Of a DNA stretch of 64,000 bases, positions 42,418-52,331 are shown one piece after another (positions within the stretch are counted from its first letter, which is position 1; each line of letters opens with the position of its first letter). The DNA is from UBA6623 sp965238125 (lineage in GTDB: Bacteria > Acidobacteriota > Terriglobia > Bryobacterales > UBA6623). A program made the position numbers and the translations under genes. Under the pieces are notes generated by a model, which did not search any database, had not been told where the DNA came from, and was given only the letters and a program-made list of their open reading frames with translations. The DNA lies in contig OZ250179.1 in assembly GCA_965238125.1 (NCBI GenBank), positions 558,001-622,000 of the forward strand, written 5' to 3'.

Positions 42418-42733
42418 CGAATCTTCCTATTCATCTTCCACTCGGGTCCATTTCGCGAGTCAGGCTCATTCACTCGGAGTCAAGAGACAAGACATTGTGC
42501 AGGCTGCCCGTGCGGTGCCGCCAACATGATTGTCGACGACCTACGGTTTAGAGTAGCATTGTCGGCCGCGGTCGAGTCGAGATCGAGCTGTAACAAACGG
42601 CACCGGCGACGCGATCGGCGCTGTCGGTCGGCCCGCGATATAATGAATCCGCTCGACGCTCCCGGCCGCCGCGGCTCAAGCCGGCGAATCGGGGGCGGCG
42701 TCAAGTTTCCTCGCTTCGTCAAGGCAAGTCCTT
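42418..42733. other. divergent intergenic region, no gene seen
   Basis: 316 bases between the divergent RRM and sppA genes, holding both promoters by position. I see no convincing -35/-10 pair, palindrome or small coding frame. Confidence 0.5.
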
Positions 42734-44482
42734 ATGATTAAGTATCTTCTCGGCATTCTCACGGGCGTGGTTTTGGTCTTTCTGCTAATCGGGACGATCG
42801 TCCTGATGGCCGTCACGATGGGCGGAGCCCCGCCCTCCATGGAAGACGACTCGGTGCTCGCGGTCCGCCTGAGCGGCCCGATCCCCGAGCACATCCCCGT
42901 GGCCTTTTCCTTTGGCTCATGGGATAACTCAGCGACGCCGACATTGCTCGAGCTGCGCGAGGCGTTTCAAAAGGCGGCCCGGGACGATCAAATCCGTGCC
43001 GTCGCGCTGTACTGCGGCGGGCTGCGGGTCGGCTGGGCCAAGGCGCAGGAGATCCGCTGGGCGATCGAAGACTTCAGGAAATCGGAGAAGCCTGTCCGAG
43101 CGTTTCTGCGGGGCGCTTCGATGCTCGATTATTACGTCGCCGCGGCGGCCGATGAAATCTCCATGTCGCCGGCGGCGGTTCTGGACGTGAAAGGCCTGCG
43201 AGCGGAGGTTTCTTTCTACAAAGACACGCTGGCCAAGATCGGCGTGCGGGCCGAACTCGAGCGCATCGGCAAATACAAGAGCTTCGCGGAACCGTGGTCG
43301 CGTTCCACGATGTCGGAGCCGTTTCGCGAAGTGATCAATTCGGTGCTGGACGAAGTGTACGGGCAGTTTCTGGAGGCTGTCGCTCCGGCGCGTGAGATGA
43401 CGCCGGACGAGTTGCGCGCGGCGATCGACGAAGGCCCTTTCGTCCAAGAGCAAGCCGTCGACTCCGGGTTGGTTGACGTGCTGCAGTACGAAGACGAGTT
43501 TCTCGATGCTCTCAAACGGGACTTGGACATCGAAGAACTCCACAAGGTCGACCTTTCGCGCTACAGCAAGATTTCCGGAGACGCTTTCGGACTCGGGGGC
43601 GAAACCCGGATCGCGGTGGTCTACGCGGTCGGCAATATCATTGGGGGAGAAGGCGACGCGGACTCCGTTTTCGGTTCGAGTGTCCTGGGCGCCGACAGCT
43701 TTTCGCGCACTTTGCGCGAGGTCAAGGATGACGAGGAAATCGAGGCCGTCATCGTGCGCATCGATTCTCCGGGCGGCGACGCCTTTGCGTCCGACCGCAT
43801 GTGGCGTGAGATGAATCGGCTGCGGGAAGAAAAGCCCGTCATTGTTTCGATGTCGGACGTAGCCGCGTCGGGCGGCTACTACATCGCGATGGCCGACTCG
43901 CCGGTGCTGGCGTACCCGGGAACCACCACCGGGTCGATCGGCGTCGTCTACGGCAAGTTCAACCTGCGCGGTCTCTATGACAAGTTAGGCATCCACAAGG
44001 AAATCATTACGCGCGGCCGCTACGCCGCCAGCCTGAGCGATTACAAAGGGTTCTCGCCCGAGGAGAGGGCCAAGGCGCGAGAGAGCGTGGAGGCGTTTTA
44101 CGAGACGTTTGTGCGCAAGGTCGCCGAGTCGCGAGGGCGCGAGTGGGACGAGATTGATGAAATCGCGCAAGGTCGGGTGTGGATGGGGAGCCAGGCTCAC
44201 AAGAACGGGTTGGTGGATGAACTGGGCGGTTTCGATCGTGCCATCGAAATGGCCAAGGAAGCCGCCGGTCTGGATCCGGAGGACGGTGTGACGCTGGTTC
44301 CTTACCCGGAACCGAAACAATTCCTCGACATGCTGCTCGAAGGGAAATGGCCGAGCGTGGAATCCCCGGCCGCCACCTACCTTCGCACGACCCTCGATGA
44401 ACTCGGGGTTTCGGCGCCCCCGCCCGCGCTGTTGCGCGGGGGGCTGATGCACATTCCGCCGTACTCGATCGAAATTCGTTGA
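42734..44482 (+). CDS. sppA: signal peptide peptidase SppA (long, two-domain type)
   Basis: 582-aa membrane protease that degrades leftover signal peptides. N-terminal membrane helix (about 3-29). Two S49 domains: the first contributes the catalytic Lys (K182 in RIGKYKSFAEP) and the second the nucleophile Ser in SDVAASGGYYIAM near residue 380, as in the E. coli 67-kDa form. Also VIVRIDSPGGDAFASD and TGSIGVVYGKFNLRGL. The next gene, a sulfatase, starts about 90 nt on. Confidence 0.93.
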   Translation: MIKYLLGILTGVVLVFLLIGTIVLMAVTMGGAPPSMEDDSVLAVRLSGPIPEHIPVAFSFGSWDNSATPTLLELREAFQKAARDDQIRAVALYCGGLRVGWAKAQEIRWAIEDFRKSEKPVRAFLRGASMLDYYVAAAADEISMSPAAVLDVKGLRAEVSFYKDTLAKIGVRAELERIGKYKSFAEPWSRSTMSEPFREVINSVLDEVYGQFLEAVAPAREMTPDELRAAIDEGPFVQEQAVDSGLVDVLQYEDEFLDALKRDLDIEELHKVDLSRYSKISGDAFGLGGETRIAVVYAVGNIIGGEGDADSVFGSSVLGADSFSRTLREVKDDEEIEAVIVRIDSPGGDAFASDRMWREMNRLREEKPVIVSMSDVAASGGYYIAMADSPVLAYPGTTTGSIGVVYGKFNLRGLYDKLGIHKEIITRGRYAASLSDYKGFSPEERAKARESVEAFYETFVRKVAESRGREWDEIDEIAQGRVWMGSQAHKNGLVDELGGFDRAIEMAKEAAGLDPEDGVTLVPYPEPKQFLDMLLEGKWPSVESPAATYLRTTLDELGVSAPPPALLRGGLMHIPPYSIEIR

Positions 44483-44571
44483 GAGCGGCCGGCCCGGGCC
44501 TTTTCGCGCGTCCTCGGATAGGCGGTTTCAGCCGCGGCCTGAGTGCGGCGCGGCGAGGGTACACTTGGGGG

Positions 44572-46452
44572 ATGCGACCGGCGAAGCTGCCTGACGCGTT
44601 CTCGATTTTCGTGACGCGAGCCCTCCTTCCGATCTTGCTCGGCGGAACGATTTGCTTGGCCGCCGACCGCCCCAACATCCTTTGGCTTACCTCCGAAGAC
44701 CACGGCCCGCACTTGGGCGCGTACGGCGACGACTACGCCGACACCCCGAACCTCGACGTGCTCGCCCGGCGCGGCATGCTCTACCGCAACGCCTGGTCGA
44801 CGGCTCCGGTGTGCGCGCCGGCGCGGACGGCGATTATGTCCGGCGTCTATCCGCCCTCGAGCGGCGCGCACCACATGCGCTCGCGAGTTCGGCTGCCGGG
44901 CTCGATGAAGCTCTATCCGCAATATCTGCGGGAGGCGGGCTACTACTGCTCCAACAACGTCAAAGAGGATTACAACGTCGAGAAACCGGGGCGCGTGTGG
45001 GATGAGTCGAGCCGGGAGGCGCACTGGCGGAAACGCGACACCGAGCAGCCTTTCTTTGCCGTTTTCAATTTCACCGAAAGCCACGAAAGCCAAATCCGCA
45101 AAAGGCCGCACAAGTTGCAACACGATCCCGCCAAGGTCCGCGTGCCGGCCTATCATCCCGACACGCCGGAAGTCAGGCTCGATTGGGCACAGTATTACGA
45201 CAAGGTCACCGAAGTCGACGCCGGGGCCGGGAAAGTTCTCGACGAGTTGGCCGCCGATGGCTTGGCCGCGGACACGATCGTCTTCTTCTATGCCGACCAC
45301 GGCCCCGGAATGCCTCGCGGCAAGCGTTGGACGTACAACTCCGGACTGCACGTCCCTCTGATCATCTACGTGCCGGAAAAGTATCATGGCTTGGCCGGAC
45401 CCGGGTACAAGCCCGGCGGCGAAAGCGATCGGCTGGTCGGCTTTATCGACTTGGCGCCCACGGCGCTCAGCCTGGCCGGTATTCAGCCGCCGAAGTATTT
45501 CCAAGGCGGCGCTTTTCTGGGGCCGCATGCCGTGTCCCCGCCTGACTATCAATTCGCCTTTCGCGACCGCATGGACGAGCGCTACGACATGACGCGCGCG
45601 GTGCGGGACCGGCGCTATCTCTATGTCCGCAACTACAAGCCGCATAAGCGCTACGGGCAACACGTCGATTACATGTTCAAGACGCCGACGACGCGGGTAT
45701 GGCATTCGCTGTTCAAGGCAGGGAAGTTGAACGCCGCGCAATCCCATTTCTGGAAGACGAAACCGGCGGAGGAACTGTACGATCTCGCGGCCGACCCCGA
45801 TGAGATCCGCAACTTGGCTGATTCGTCCCGGGGCCGCCCGATCGCGCGACGTCTGCGCGGAGTGCTCGGTTCGTGGCAGAGCCGGATTCGCGACCTGGGG
45901 TTCCTGCCCGAAGGTGAGATTCACAGCCGCTCCAGAGGGATGACGCCTTACGAAGCGGCGCGCGATGCCGAACGCTACCCCTATGAAGCGATCGCGCGGA
46001 TGGCCGACGTCGCGTCGTCGCTACAGCTAGGCGTCGATGAGGAATTGGGAAAGGGTCTGCGGGCTTCCGACAGCGCGGTTCGCTACTGGGCGGCTCTGGG
46101 GATCTTGATGAGGGGGGGAGAGGCCGTCGGCCGCTTCGACGGCGGGCTCCGCGACGCGCTCGTCGATCCGTCACCCTTTGTTCGGACAGTGGCGGCGCAG
46201 GCGCTGGGTGTACACGGCAACGACTCGGACGCGGAAAAGGCGTTGGCGGTACTGCTCGAATTGGCGCATCTTGAACGGAACGGCTTGTACGTTTCCGTGG
46301 CGGCTCTCAACGCGATCGATGCGATGGACCAGCGCGCCCAAAGCGCCGCGGCGACGATCGCGGCTTTGCCCACCGCCTCGCCCGCCGTCGACGACCGCAT
46401 GGGGCACTACGTGTCGGACTTGATTCGCAAGACGCTCGCGGATTTCGAGTAG
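44572..46452 (+). CDS. exported sulfatase (formylglycine type) with C-terminal HEAT-like region
   Basis: 626 aa. Signal peptide (FVTRALLPILLGGTICLAA). Sulfatase fold starts DRPNILWLTSEDHGPHLGAY with the metal Asp/Glu; the C-x-P-x-R signature is C81-A-P-A-R85 (STAPVCAPARTAIMSGVYP), where Cys is turned to formylglycine by an activating enzyme. Later FFYADHGPGMPRGKRW. From about residue 470 an Ala/Leu-rich helical repeat part (SAVRYWAALGILMRGGEAV, SPFVRTVAAQALGVHGNDSD) looks like HEAT repeats. Substrate is probably a sulfated glycan; no carbohydrate genes adjoin. Start at the ATG after GGGGG near the end of sppA. Confidence 0.9.
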   Translation: MRPAKLPDAFSIFVTRALLPILLGGTICLAADRPNILWLTSEDHGPHLGAYGDDYADTPNLDVLARRGMLYRNAWSTAPVCAPARTAIMSGVYPPSSGAHHMRSRVRLPGSMKLYPQYLREAGYYCSNNVKEDYNVEKPGRVWDESSREAHWRKRDTEQPFFAVFNFTESHESQIRKRPHKLQHDPAKVRVPAYHPDTPEVRLDWAQYYDKVTEVDAGAGKVLDELAADGLAADTIVFFYADHGPGMPRGKRWTYNSGLHVPLIIYVPEKYHGLAGPGYKPGGESDRLVGFIDLAPTALSLAGIQPPKYFQGGAFLGPHAVSPPDYQFAFRDRMDERYDMTRAVRDRRYLYVRNYKPHKRYGQHVDYMFKTPTTRVWHSLFKAGKLNAAQSHFWKTKPAEELYDLAADPDEIRNLADSSRGRPIARRLRGVLGSWQSRIRDLGFLPEGEIHSRSRGMTPYEAARDAERYPYEAIARMADVASSLQLGVDEELGKGLRASDSAVRYWAALGILMRGGEAVGRFDGGLRDALVDPSPFVRTVAAQALGVHGNDSDAEKALAVLLELAHLERNGLYVSVAALNAIDAMDQRAQSAAATIAALPTASPAVDDRMGHYVSDLIRKTLADFE

Positions 46453-46952
46453 TTGCGGGGGCCGATATGGACCTATTGCGCAAGGCAGTTCACCCGGAGG
46501 GAAGCCCCATAGATGTTGCCATATGGCACACCGGTCGGGGTGTTTCGGGCGTTTTGAAGCGCTGGGGGCTCCGCCCCAGACCCCGAAGTTTATCGCTTTG
46601 CGGCCAGGATGTCCCATCGCTTCGCGGCGGGACGCCGAGACAACTCCCAATGGCTCCGGCGCGTCGAGCTGTAGTTGTATTCATTAATGCCGGCCAGGGG
46701 CGTTAGCCCCTGGACTTACACCCCTGGCCAATATTGTTCTTTTCTCTTTCCCAACTGCGGACCGTTGATCCTTCGACGTCTCCCTGGCTTGCTTTCATGC
46801 CTCGGCCTCCACACTCCACCATCGGCTGTGTGCCATATGGCAAGAAGGTAGGGGGCCGGCTGGTGGGCGGAAGGTCGTCCAGAGCTTCCCGATCCGCCCT
46901 AACGTTGGACAGGAATAGCCGGGACCCCGGCAAGCCGCCGCTCGGCTTCGTC
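46453..46952. repeat. non-coding stretch with nested palindromes
   Basis: Contains CTGGGG/CCCCAG-type (46562-46580) and GGCGGGACG-type hairpins, then a perfect CCAGGGGC-gtta-GCCCCTGG stem (46693-46712) followed by CCCCTGGCC, which can pair alternatively with GGCCAGGGG. No gene is evident in the stretch. Confidence 0.6.
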
Positions 46953-47276
46953 CTAATCCAGCTTCGCCGTGGCGGATGTCCAGTGAACGCTTTTCGAACC
47001 CTCGCGCGACCACTGCCCAAAGCGCCGAACCGCTTCCTGATGCACGGGTAACGACATGAAGCGGTCCGGGGCTTCCCCGTCGTCCCAGACACTTCGGGTG
47101 TCAAACCGTAGCTTGAAGAACTTCGCCCGCGGTTCATAACCGACGAGCCCGGGCATGCCTTTGAGGGCATGCTCGATCGCGCGCGTCTGGCGCGGGAATG
47201 CAAAGAGGTAGCGAAGACTGCTCAACTGCGGCGAGGTCGCGCCGTGGACGTATTCCTTGGGTGGCCCGGCGTTCAT
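46953..47276 (-). CDS. hypothetical protein downstream of tRNA-Met
   Basis: 107 aa, unrecognised. Begins MNAGPPKEYVHGATSPQLSS and has LRYLFAFPRQTRAIEHALKG and VGYEPRAKFFKLRFDT. No signal peptide or membrane segment. The start is 40 nt from the tRNA-Met 3' end, on the same strand. It may be a real small gene or a remnant of something once inserted at the tRNA. Confidence 0.45.
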   Translation of the reverse strand: MNAGPPKEYVHGATSPQLSSLRYLFAFPRQTRAIEHALKGMPGLVGYEPRAKFFKLRFDTRSVWDDGEAPDRFMSLPVHQEAVRRFGQWSREGSKSVHWTSATAKLD

Positions 47277-47315
47277 GGGCCTATCTTAGCGGACGTGTTC
47301 GTAACCTTCTGGGAT

Positions 47316-47392
47316 TGGTGCCGGAGGGCGGACTCGAACCGCCGACCTAGGGATTATGAGGCCCTCGCTCTGACCACCTGAGCTACTCCGGC
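47316..47392 (-). tRNA. tRNA-Met (CAT)
   Basis: 77 nt with acceptor GCCGGAG/CTCCGGC, D arm GCTC/GAGC, anticodon loop CTCATAA, T arm with GGTTCGAGTCC, discriminator A and encoded CCA. The anticodon stem has a C-T mismatch at its loop-closing pair. Elongator Met is most likely; a lysidine-modified tRNA-Ile2 shares the CAT anticodon and cannot be excluded by eye. Confidence 0.92.
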
Positions 47393-47517
47393 CCTGGGGA
47401 AGATGGTCCATTCATGGTATCGGGCGCTTTTTCAGCGTGTCAAACCAGAGTGGTTCGTCGTTTTGATTTGGGGGGCGGCGGCGACCGTTGCTTTGGTGTT
47501 GTCGAGAACCCTGTGAT

Positions 47518-47539
47518 GGGCAGGCCTCGAGATCTGCCC
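47518..47539. repeat. GGCAGG-type short palindrome
   Basis: GGGCAG-GCCTCGAGAT-CTGCCC. The same palindrome (GGGCAGG...CCTGCCC) recurs at 60636-60657, so it belongs to a dispersed family. It sits at the 3' side of the CoA ligase gene. Confidence 0.6.
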
Positions 47540-47562
47540 CACCGCAGCCGATCGCGGCTCGT

Positions 47563-49146
47563 TTAGGTCAGCCCGAGCTTCTCGGCCAAGCCGATTCTTT
47601 GGAGCTTGCCGCTGGGGCCCTTGGGTATCTGATCGCGGAAGACGATCTTGCGCGGCACCTTGAAGTCAGCCAGGCGCTCGGCGACGAAAGAACGCAGCTC
47701 GGGCTCGCCTGCTTCGTGCCCTTCCCGCAAGACGACGGCGGCGGCGACCTCTTCTCCCAACTTCGGATGCGGCAAGGCGAAGGTGACGGCTTGCTGAACG
47801 CCGGGATGATCGAGCAGCACCTCGTCGACCTCTCTGGGTGAGATCTTCTCGCCGCCGCGGTTGATGATTTCCTTCAGCCGGCCGGTGATCGTCAAGTAGT
47901 TGTCCTGGTCAAGAAAACCTTGATCGCCGGTGCGGAACCAACCGTTGGTAAAGGCTTCGGAGTTGGCGCCGGGATTGTTCTCATAACCGTCGGTCACGTT
48001 CGGACCTCGAATGACGATTTCGCCGACGGCGCCTGTTTCGAGCAAACTTCCCTGCTCATCCATCACGGCGATCTCGGGGCCGGCCGCGGGGCCGACCGAG
48101 CCTGGTTTCCTGGCTGCCGGGGGAAGCGGGTTCGAGGCCATCTGGTGAGCGGCCTCGGTCATCCCGTAAGACTCGATCACCGGGGCGCGGAAGAGACTTT
48201 CGAGTTCCGCCATGACTTGGGGCGGTAACGAGGCCGAGGAGGAGCGGATCAAACGCAACCGCGATTTTTCAACAATGTCTCGATTGCGAAGCGCGCGACC
48301 CAGAATCGCCTGATGCATCGTCGGGACGGCGGTATACCAACTCGGTTCGCAGTCGCGCACCCACGAGAAGAACCGCATGGCGTCGAAACCCGGCGTGCAA
48401 ACGATTTCGGCCCCGGCGGCGATCGAAGCCAACACGGCGCCCATCAACCCGTGAATGTGAAACAGCGGCATGATGTTGAGGCAGCGGTCGGCGGGAGTAA
48501 GCGCCAGCGTATGAGCGATATGGTGCGCCGAAGCACAGACATTCGCGCCGCTGAGGGGGACAATCTTGGGCCGTGAGGTCGTCCCCGACGTGTGCAGCAC
48601 CAACGCCGTGTCGCCCGGCTCGGCAAAGGCCGAGCGGGCGGGGCCGGCGCCGGGGCCGCGGCCGCCGTCGGGTCCGCGAAGAGAAAACGCGCCGGCGGGC
48701 TCGCCCGACTCGCTCGGCTCGAGTTCGATTACGTTTACTCCGGCCGCGGCGGCCGCAGCGACGGCCGGGGAATCCGACCCGGCGGCGACGATCAGGGCCT
48801 TGGCGCGAACGTCCGTCAAGTAAAACTCGAATTCCTCACGGCGGTAACCGGGATTGAGCGGTGCGCAGGTTGCGCCGGCGGCGATCGCGAGAAAGGCGGC
48901 CGCCAGGTCCGGGCCTTGCGGCAACACCAACGCCACGCGGTCGCCCCGGCTGATGCCGCGCGCGTTCAAGGCTGCGATGGTGCGAAGAATTTGGGCCGGC
49001 AGGCCTTGATAAGTCATCGGCGGGCCGCTGAGGCTCGCCAGCGCGGGGCGGTTGGGATGTTGTCGCGCTTGCCGCGCGACGAGCTTGTACACCGAGTCGA
49101 GCGAGGCGCTCTCGGAGGGGATTTGCATGCCGGACATAAGAGACAT
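47563..49146 (-). CDS. AMP-dependent acyl-CoA synthetase, oxalyl-CoA ligase-like
   Basis: 527-aa ANL-family enzyme that activates a carboxylate with ATP and transfers it to CoA. P-loop region TALVLHTSGTTSRPKIVPLS; the TSRP form is typical of the oxalate-CoA ligase (Pcs60/AAE3) group. Also PLFHIHGLMGAVLA, VIESYGMTEAAHQMASN, GNGWFRTGD-type sequence (NGWFRTGDQGFLDQDNYLTI), GRLKEIINRGGEKISPREVD and the C-terminal catalytic Lys in IPKGPSGKLQRIGL. Oxalate as substrate is inference. Start not certain: ATG at 49146 chosen; TTG at 49203 is possible. Stands alone. Confidence 0.88.
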   Translation of the reverse strand: MSLMSGMQIPSESASLDSVYKLVARQARQHPNRPALASLSGPPMTYQGLPAQILRTIAALNARGISRGDRVALVLPQGPDLAAAFLAIAAGATCAPLNPGYRREEFEFYLTDVRAKALIVAAGSDSPAVAAAAAAGVNVIELEPSESGEPAGAFSLRGPDGGRGPGAGPARSAFAEPGDTALVLHTSGTTSRPKIVPLSGANVCASAHHIAHTLALTPADRCLNIMPLFHIHGLMGAVLASIAAGAEIVCTPGFDAMRFFSWVRDCEPSWYTAVPTMHQAILGRALRNRDIVEKSRLRLIRSSSASLPPQVMAELESLFRAPVIESYGMTEAAHQMASNPLPPAARKPGSVGPAAGPEIAVMDEQGSLLETGAVGEIVIRGPNVTDGYENNPGANSEAFTNGWFRTGDQGFLDQDNYLTITGRLKEIINRGGEKISPREVDEVLLDHPGVQQAVTFALPHPKLGEEVAAAVVLREGHEAGEPELRSFVAERLADFKVPRKIVFRDQIPKGPSGKLQRIGLAEKLGLT

Positions 49147-49287
49147 TATGGACGGGTGCGTCAAGGGCCGTGAGAAGAGCGGACTAAAGTTCTCCGCTGT
49201 CAAGCCGATTATTGCTAAATAGGGGCAGCCGGCTTCACGTTACGGTTTCCGTCGCGCCTCTACGGCTCGATCCGGCAAGGAGACTCT

Positions 49288-49668
49288 ATGCCCCAAGCTC
49301 GATGGCTGACTCTCGTCGCACCTCAACCGCACCCCAAACTCTCCGCCGTCGTCGAAACGATGGAGTCCCAAGGCTACGAGTGGACGCGCGCCACCGGAGC
49401 CGACGACCTGCCTCGCCACTTGCACAGTTCTCCGAAGACCGCCATTGTCGTGTACAACCGCCGCGGCGACGATACCGCCGAGCAGGTTCTGGCTCGGATG
49501 GAAACCCGCCGGCGCAAGAATCCCGTGATCGTCGTCGTCGATCGTGGTGATTTCAGTGACTACTACGAGCTGATGTCGCGCGGTGCGTACGATTATTTCG
49601 AGCTTCCCGAAGGCCCCGAAGTCATCGCCGGGGCGGTTCGTTGGGCGGCGCAAACGCAACCCGCGTAA
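49288..49668 (+). CDS. receiver-like (CheY-fold) domain protein
   Basis: 126 aa. Pattern fits a response-regulator receiver fold, with strands KTAIVVYNRRGDD and NPVIVVVDRGDFSDYYELMS, and a terminal helix GPEVIAGAVRWAAQ. The usual phospho-acceptor Asp and N-terminal acidic pair are not evident, so it is probably a pseudo-receiver. GGAG precedes the ATG. No output domain and no kinase nearby. Confidence 0.55.
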   Translation: MPQARWLTLVAPQPHPKLSAVVETMESQGYEWTRATGADDLPRHLHSSPKTAIVVYNRRGDDTAEQVLARMETRRRKNPVIVVVDRGDFSDYYELMSRGAYDYFELPEGPEVIAGAVRWAAQTQPA

Positions 49669-50282
49669 GCCGCCCTACCGCCCAACACGCGGCGGGCTGC
49701 ACGCGGAAACGACCCCGCGTTGGCCATCGCGGCCACGACGGGTCGGAAATCCTCCCTTATCTTCAATGGCGGACCCGAATGGACCACGAAGCGTGCCGGC
49801 AAAGCCCAATACCTTTCACTTACGTACCCTGACGAAAGAGGGAAAATCAATCCGGCGGCGTGGTGGCGCGCCGCTCCGGGCCGCTCCGGCCATCCTGTTG
49901 AGTAGCGTTGACTCGAGGACGGACACACGCTCGGCGGCCCCGGCAGCCCCGGCGGCGGCCCGGGAATTTGGCCCACGGCTTCAGCCCTGGGAAAAACGGA
50001 CACCAAGCGAAAAGCCCCAAAGGGGCGCCGGAACATGGCCCACACCTTCGCCCCCATTCTTGGTTCACGTCGTGCGAGCGGGGCCGTGCCGTTATGGAGT
50101 TCCCGCGGTCGGGTAAAGCGCAATTCGACCTGAACACCTACAAAGTCGATCTCGTCACCGACGCCGATGCGTGAGTGAATCCCGCGACGTGGAAGGGCTT
50201 AACACTCTTACCACCGGCTAGTGCCGCGCTGTCTATCGCGCCCTAAAGAGGCCCGCGGTCGGCGGCCTGCTACCATGGGTTG
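49669..50282. repeat. gap with dispersed palindromic repeat
   Basis: No convincing gene, although both strands are open over long spans. Around 49970-50045 the sequence GGCCCACGGCTTCAGCCCTG, then AAGCCCCAAAGGGGCGCCGG, then ATGGCCCA resembles a composite repeat (GCCCC-AAA-GGGGC hairpin in the middle). Confidence 0.5.
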
Positions 50283-51446
50283 ATGCAGGACTCGATCTGG
50301 TTCCGCACCCTCCCCCGAGAACTGCGCGATACATTACAACAAAGCGAGGAATTGCCCGAAGAGGCGGAAGTCGTTATCGTGGGCGCCGGGATGGTCGGGC
50401 TAATGACGGCCTACTACCTCACCGAGGCGGGTGTCGGCGACATTTGGGTGATCGATCGCAGCACCGCCTTGGGCGAAGCCAGCGGATCGAATGCGGGCGG
50501 CTTGTGGTACGCACAGCAAAGTCCTGAGATGGGCCCGCTGGCCTCTCTGGTGAAAAAGACGGCGGAGTTGTATGACGAACTGGGCGAGCGCTTCGAGTTC
50601 GACCTCCGTAAGCCCGGGATGCTGCAACTTTTCTATACCGCCAAGGAAGTCGCGCGGAGAAGCGCTTTGATCAAGGAAGTCAAGAAGGCCGGCTTCCGCG
50701 CCGAGAGCGTTTCGCCGAAACAGATTCGCGAGTTGGAACCGACCCTGGAGAAGAGTGCCAAAGGAGCGGTCTTCTATCCCGACGAAGGCCGGCTCCATCC
50801 CGCCCGCCTTGCCGGCAATTTGGCGCGGTATTTGCGCGAAAAGGAAGTGCGTTTCGCGCTGGGCGTCAAGGTGGAAAGTCTCGCACCTCAGATCGAAACC
50901 GCCCAGGGATCGCTCGCCGCCGGCACGACCGTCATCACAACCGGAGCTTGGACGCCTCTTTTGACCGAGCCGCTGGGCTGGAAGCCGCCGATCAAACCGA
51001 TGCGCGGTACCTTGTTGGCGATCGAGCCGATGCGACAGACGCTGCAGCACACGGTCATGACGCCCAACTACTACTACTGGCAACTCACCGAAGGCCACAT
51101 CGCGGGTGGGGGCTCGGTCGAGGACGTGGGTTTCCGGCGTGGGGCGGAGGACGAAACCGTGTCCTCGATCCGCTCGGAGATGAACGAGCTGGTTCCCTCG
51201 GTGACGCAGCGCGCCGAAGCATGCCGCTGGTCGGGCTTTCGCCCCTATTGCGCGGATGCCAAGCCGGTGATCGGCGCCGTTCCCGGCCAGGACAACATGT
51301 TTGTCGGCGCGGGGCATTTCAAGAAGGGCATCATGCTGGCGCCGGTGACGGGCTGGATCCTGGCCGATCTGGTGACCGAAGGCAAGACGAAACTGGGGAT
51401 CCGGTCCTTCAACCCCGGCCGTTTTCGGCGCAAGAGGACGAAGTAG
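50283..51446 (+). CDS. FAD-dependent oxidoreductase of the DAO family
   Basis: 387 aa. N-terminal dinucleotide-binding motif VVIVGAGMVGLMTAYYL with G-x-G-x2-G, then GSNAGGLWYAQQ. A substrate domain covers the middle; C-terminal PVIGAVPGQDNMFVGAGHFKKG closes the FAD site. Similar to glycine oxidase and D-amino-acid dehydrogenases that deaminate amino acids. Substrate unknown. No signal peptide. A TTG three bases upstream is an alternative start. Alone on the plus strand. Confidence 0.85.
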   Translation: MQDSIWFRTLPRELRDTLQQSEELPEEAEVVIVGAGMVGLMTAYYLTEAGVGDIWVIDRSTALGEASGSNAGGLWYAQQSPEMGPLASLVKKTAELYDELGERFEFDLRKPGMLQLFYTAKEVARRSALIKEVKKAGFRAESVSPKQIRELEPTLEKSAKGAVFYPDEGRLHPARLAGNLARYLREKEVRFALGVKVESLAPQIETAQGSLAAGTTVITTGAWTPLLTEPLGWKPPIKPMRGTLLAIEPMRQTLQHTVMTPNYYYWQLTEGHIAGGGSVEDVGFRRGAEDETVSSIRSEMNELVPSVTQRAEACRWSGFRPYCADAKPVIGAVPGQDNMFVGAGHFKKGIMLAPVTGWILADLVTEGKTKLGIRSFNPGRFRRKRTK

Positions 51447-51557
51447 CGTGCGCCGAGCGCCGAGCCCGCTCAGCTACACCACATTGCCCGGGGTTTGCGG
51501 CCCTTGCGGCCCACGCGCCGTCGCGCTACACTAAATCCGCACGCCTGGGAGGCAACC

Positions 51558-52331
51558 ATGAAGAATCGGTCCGATCTACCCCGCCGGTGGTTTCTGCAAT
51601 CGCTTGGGTCCGCAGCGGTTGTTTCTTCGCTCGGAGCCGCCGCCCGCAAGGTCCCCGCCGACGTTCCGGTGATTCCAAAGCGTGTCGAGAAGGTTTTTCG
51701 CGCGCCCGGCAATATGCCGAACGGATTGCAGGCTACCCCGCAAGGCCTCTGGATCTTGGATCAGGAAAACCCCAATAAAGCGCACTTGGTGAGCTACAAG
51801 GACGGTTCGGTGCAGCGGGAGATCGTGACCGAATCGCTCCACGGCAGCGGCATCACGCTGGGGGGCGGAGCGTTGTGGATCGCCTCGACCTACGGCCTCA
51901 AGACGTTAAAAGTGGACGTCGAGACCGGAAAGACTCTGCAAACATTCGATACGCCGGGCGTCGGATACCCGCAATGGGGCCAACCCAAACGTCAGTCGGG
52001 CGCCCACGGGATCGAGTGGGTCGACGACCACTATTGGATCGCGACGCCACCCTCGATGACGCTTTATCGCGTCGAACCGGGAACCGGGAATGTGCTCCAC
52101 AGCATCCCCGCGCCCGGCGAACGCCCGCACGGCATCGCCTGGGATGACGGCGTGCTTTGGTGCGTGGAAAGCAATCACCGAGCCATTTACAAGGTGGATC
52201 CTTCGAACGGCAAACTGCTAGCTAAGATCGAGCTCGGCGGCGAGAACCCCGAGCCCCATGGCATGAGCCTCATCGACGGTGTGTTTTGGTACTGCGACGC
52301 GGACAGCCGCTGGGTCTGCCGGCTGGCGTAG
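51558..52331 (+). CDS. Tat-exported beta-propeller protein (SMP-30/glutaminyl cyclotransferase-like)
   Basis: 257 aa. N-terminal twin-arginine signal (DLPRRWFLQSLGSAAVVSSL). The rest is a six-blade-like propeller with repeats such as GLWILDQENPNKAHLVSY, GALWIASTYGLKTLKVD, HYWIATPPSMTLYRVEPG and VLWCVESNHRAIYKVDPSNG. Close in pattern to Vgb/SMP-30-type lactonases and to glutaminyl-peptide cyclotransferase folds. No catalytic set can be assigned. GGGAGG precedes the ATG. Its 3' end overlaps the tail of an opposing, broken McrB-like gene. Confidence 0.75.
   Translation: MKNRSDLPRRWFLQSLGSAAVVSSLGAAARKVPADVPVIPKRVEKVFRAPGNMPNGLQATPQGLWILDQENPNKAHLVSYKDGSVQREIVTESLHGSGITLGGGALWIASTYGLKTLKVDVETGKTLQTFDTPGVGYPQWGQPKRQSGAHGIEWVDDHYWIATPPSMTLYRVEPGTGNVLHSIPAPGERPHGIAWDDGVLWCVESNHRAIYKVDPSNGKLLAKIELGGENPEPHGMSLIDGVFWYCDADSRWVCRLA

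Noticed and set aside
47316..47392. A second integration site at tRNA-Met
   Set aside because: No repeated tRNA fragment and no integrase were found nearby; the adjacent hypothetical gene alone is not enough.
49593..50123. Long open frames on both strands after the receiver-like gene
   Set aside because: Low-complexity translation over dispersed palindromic repeats with no motif.
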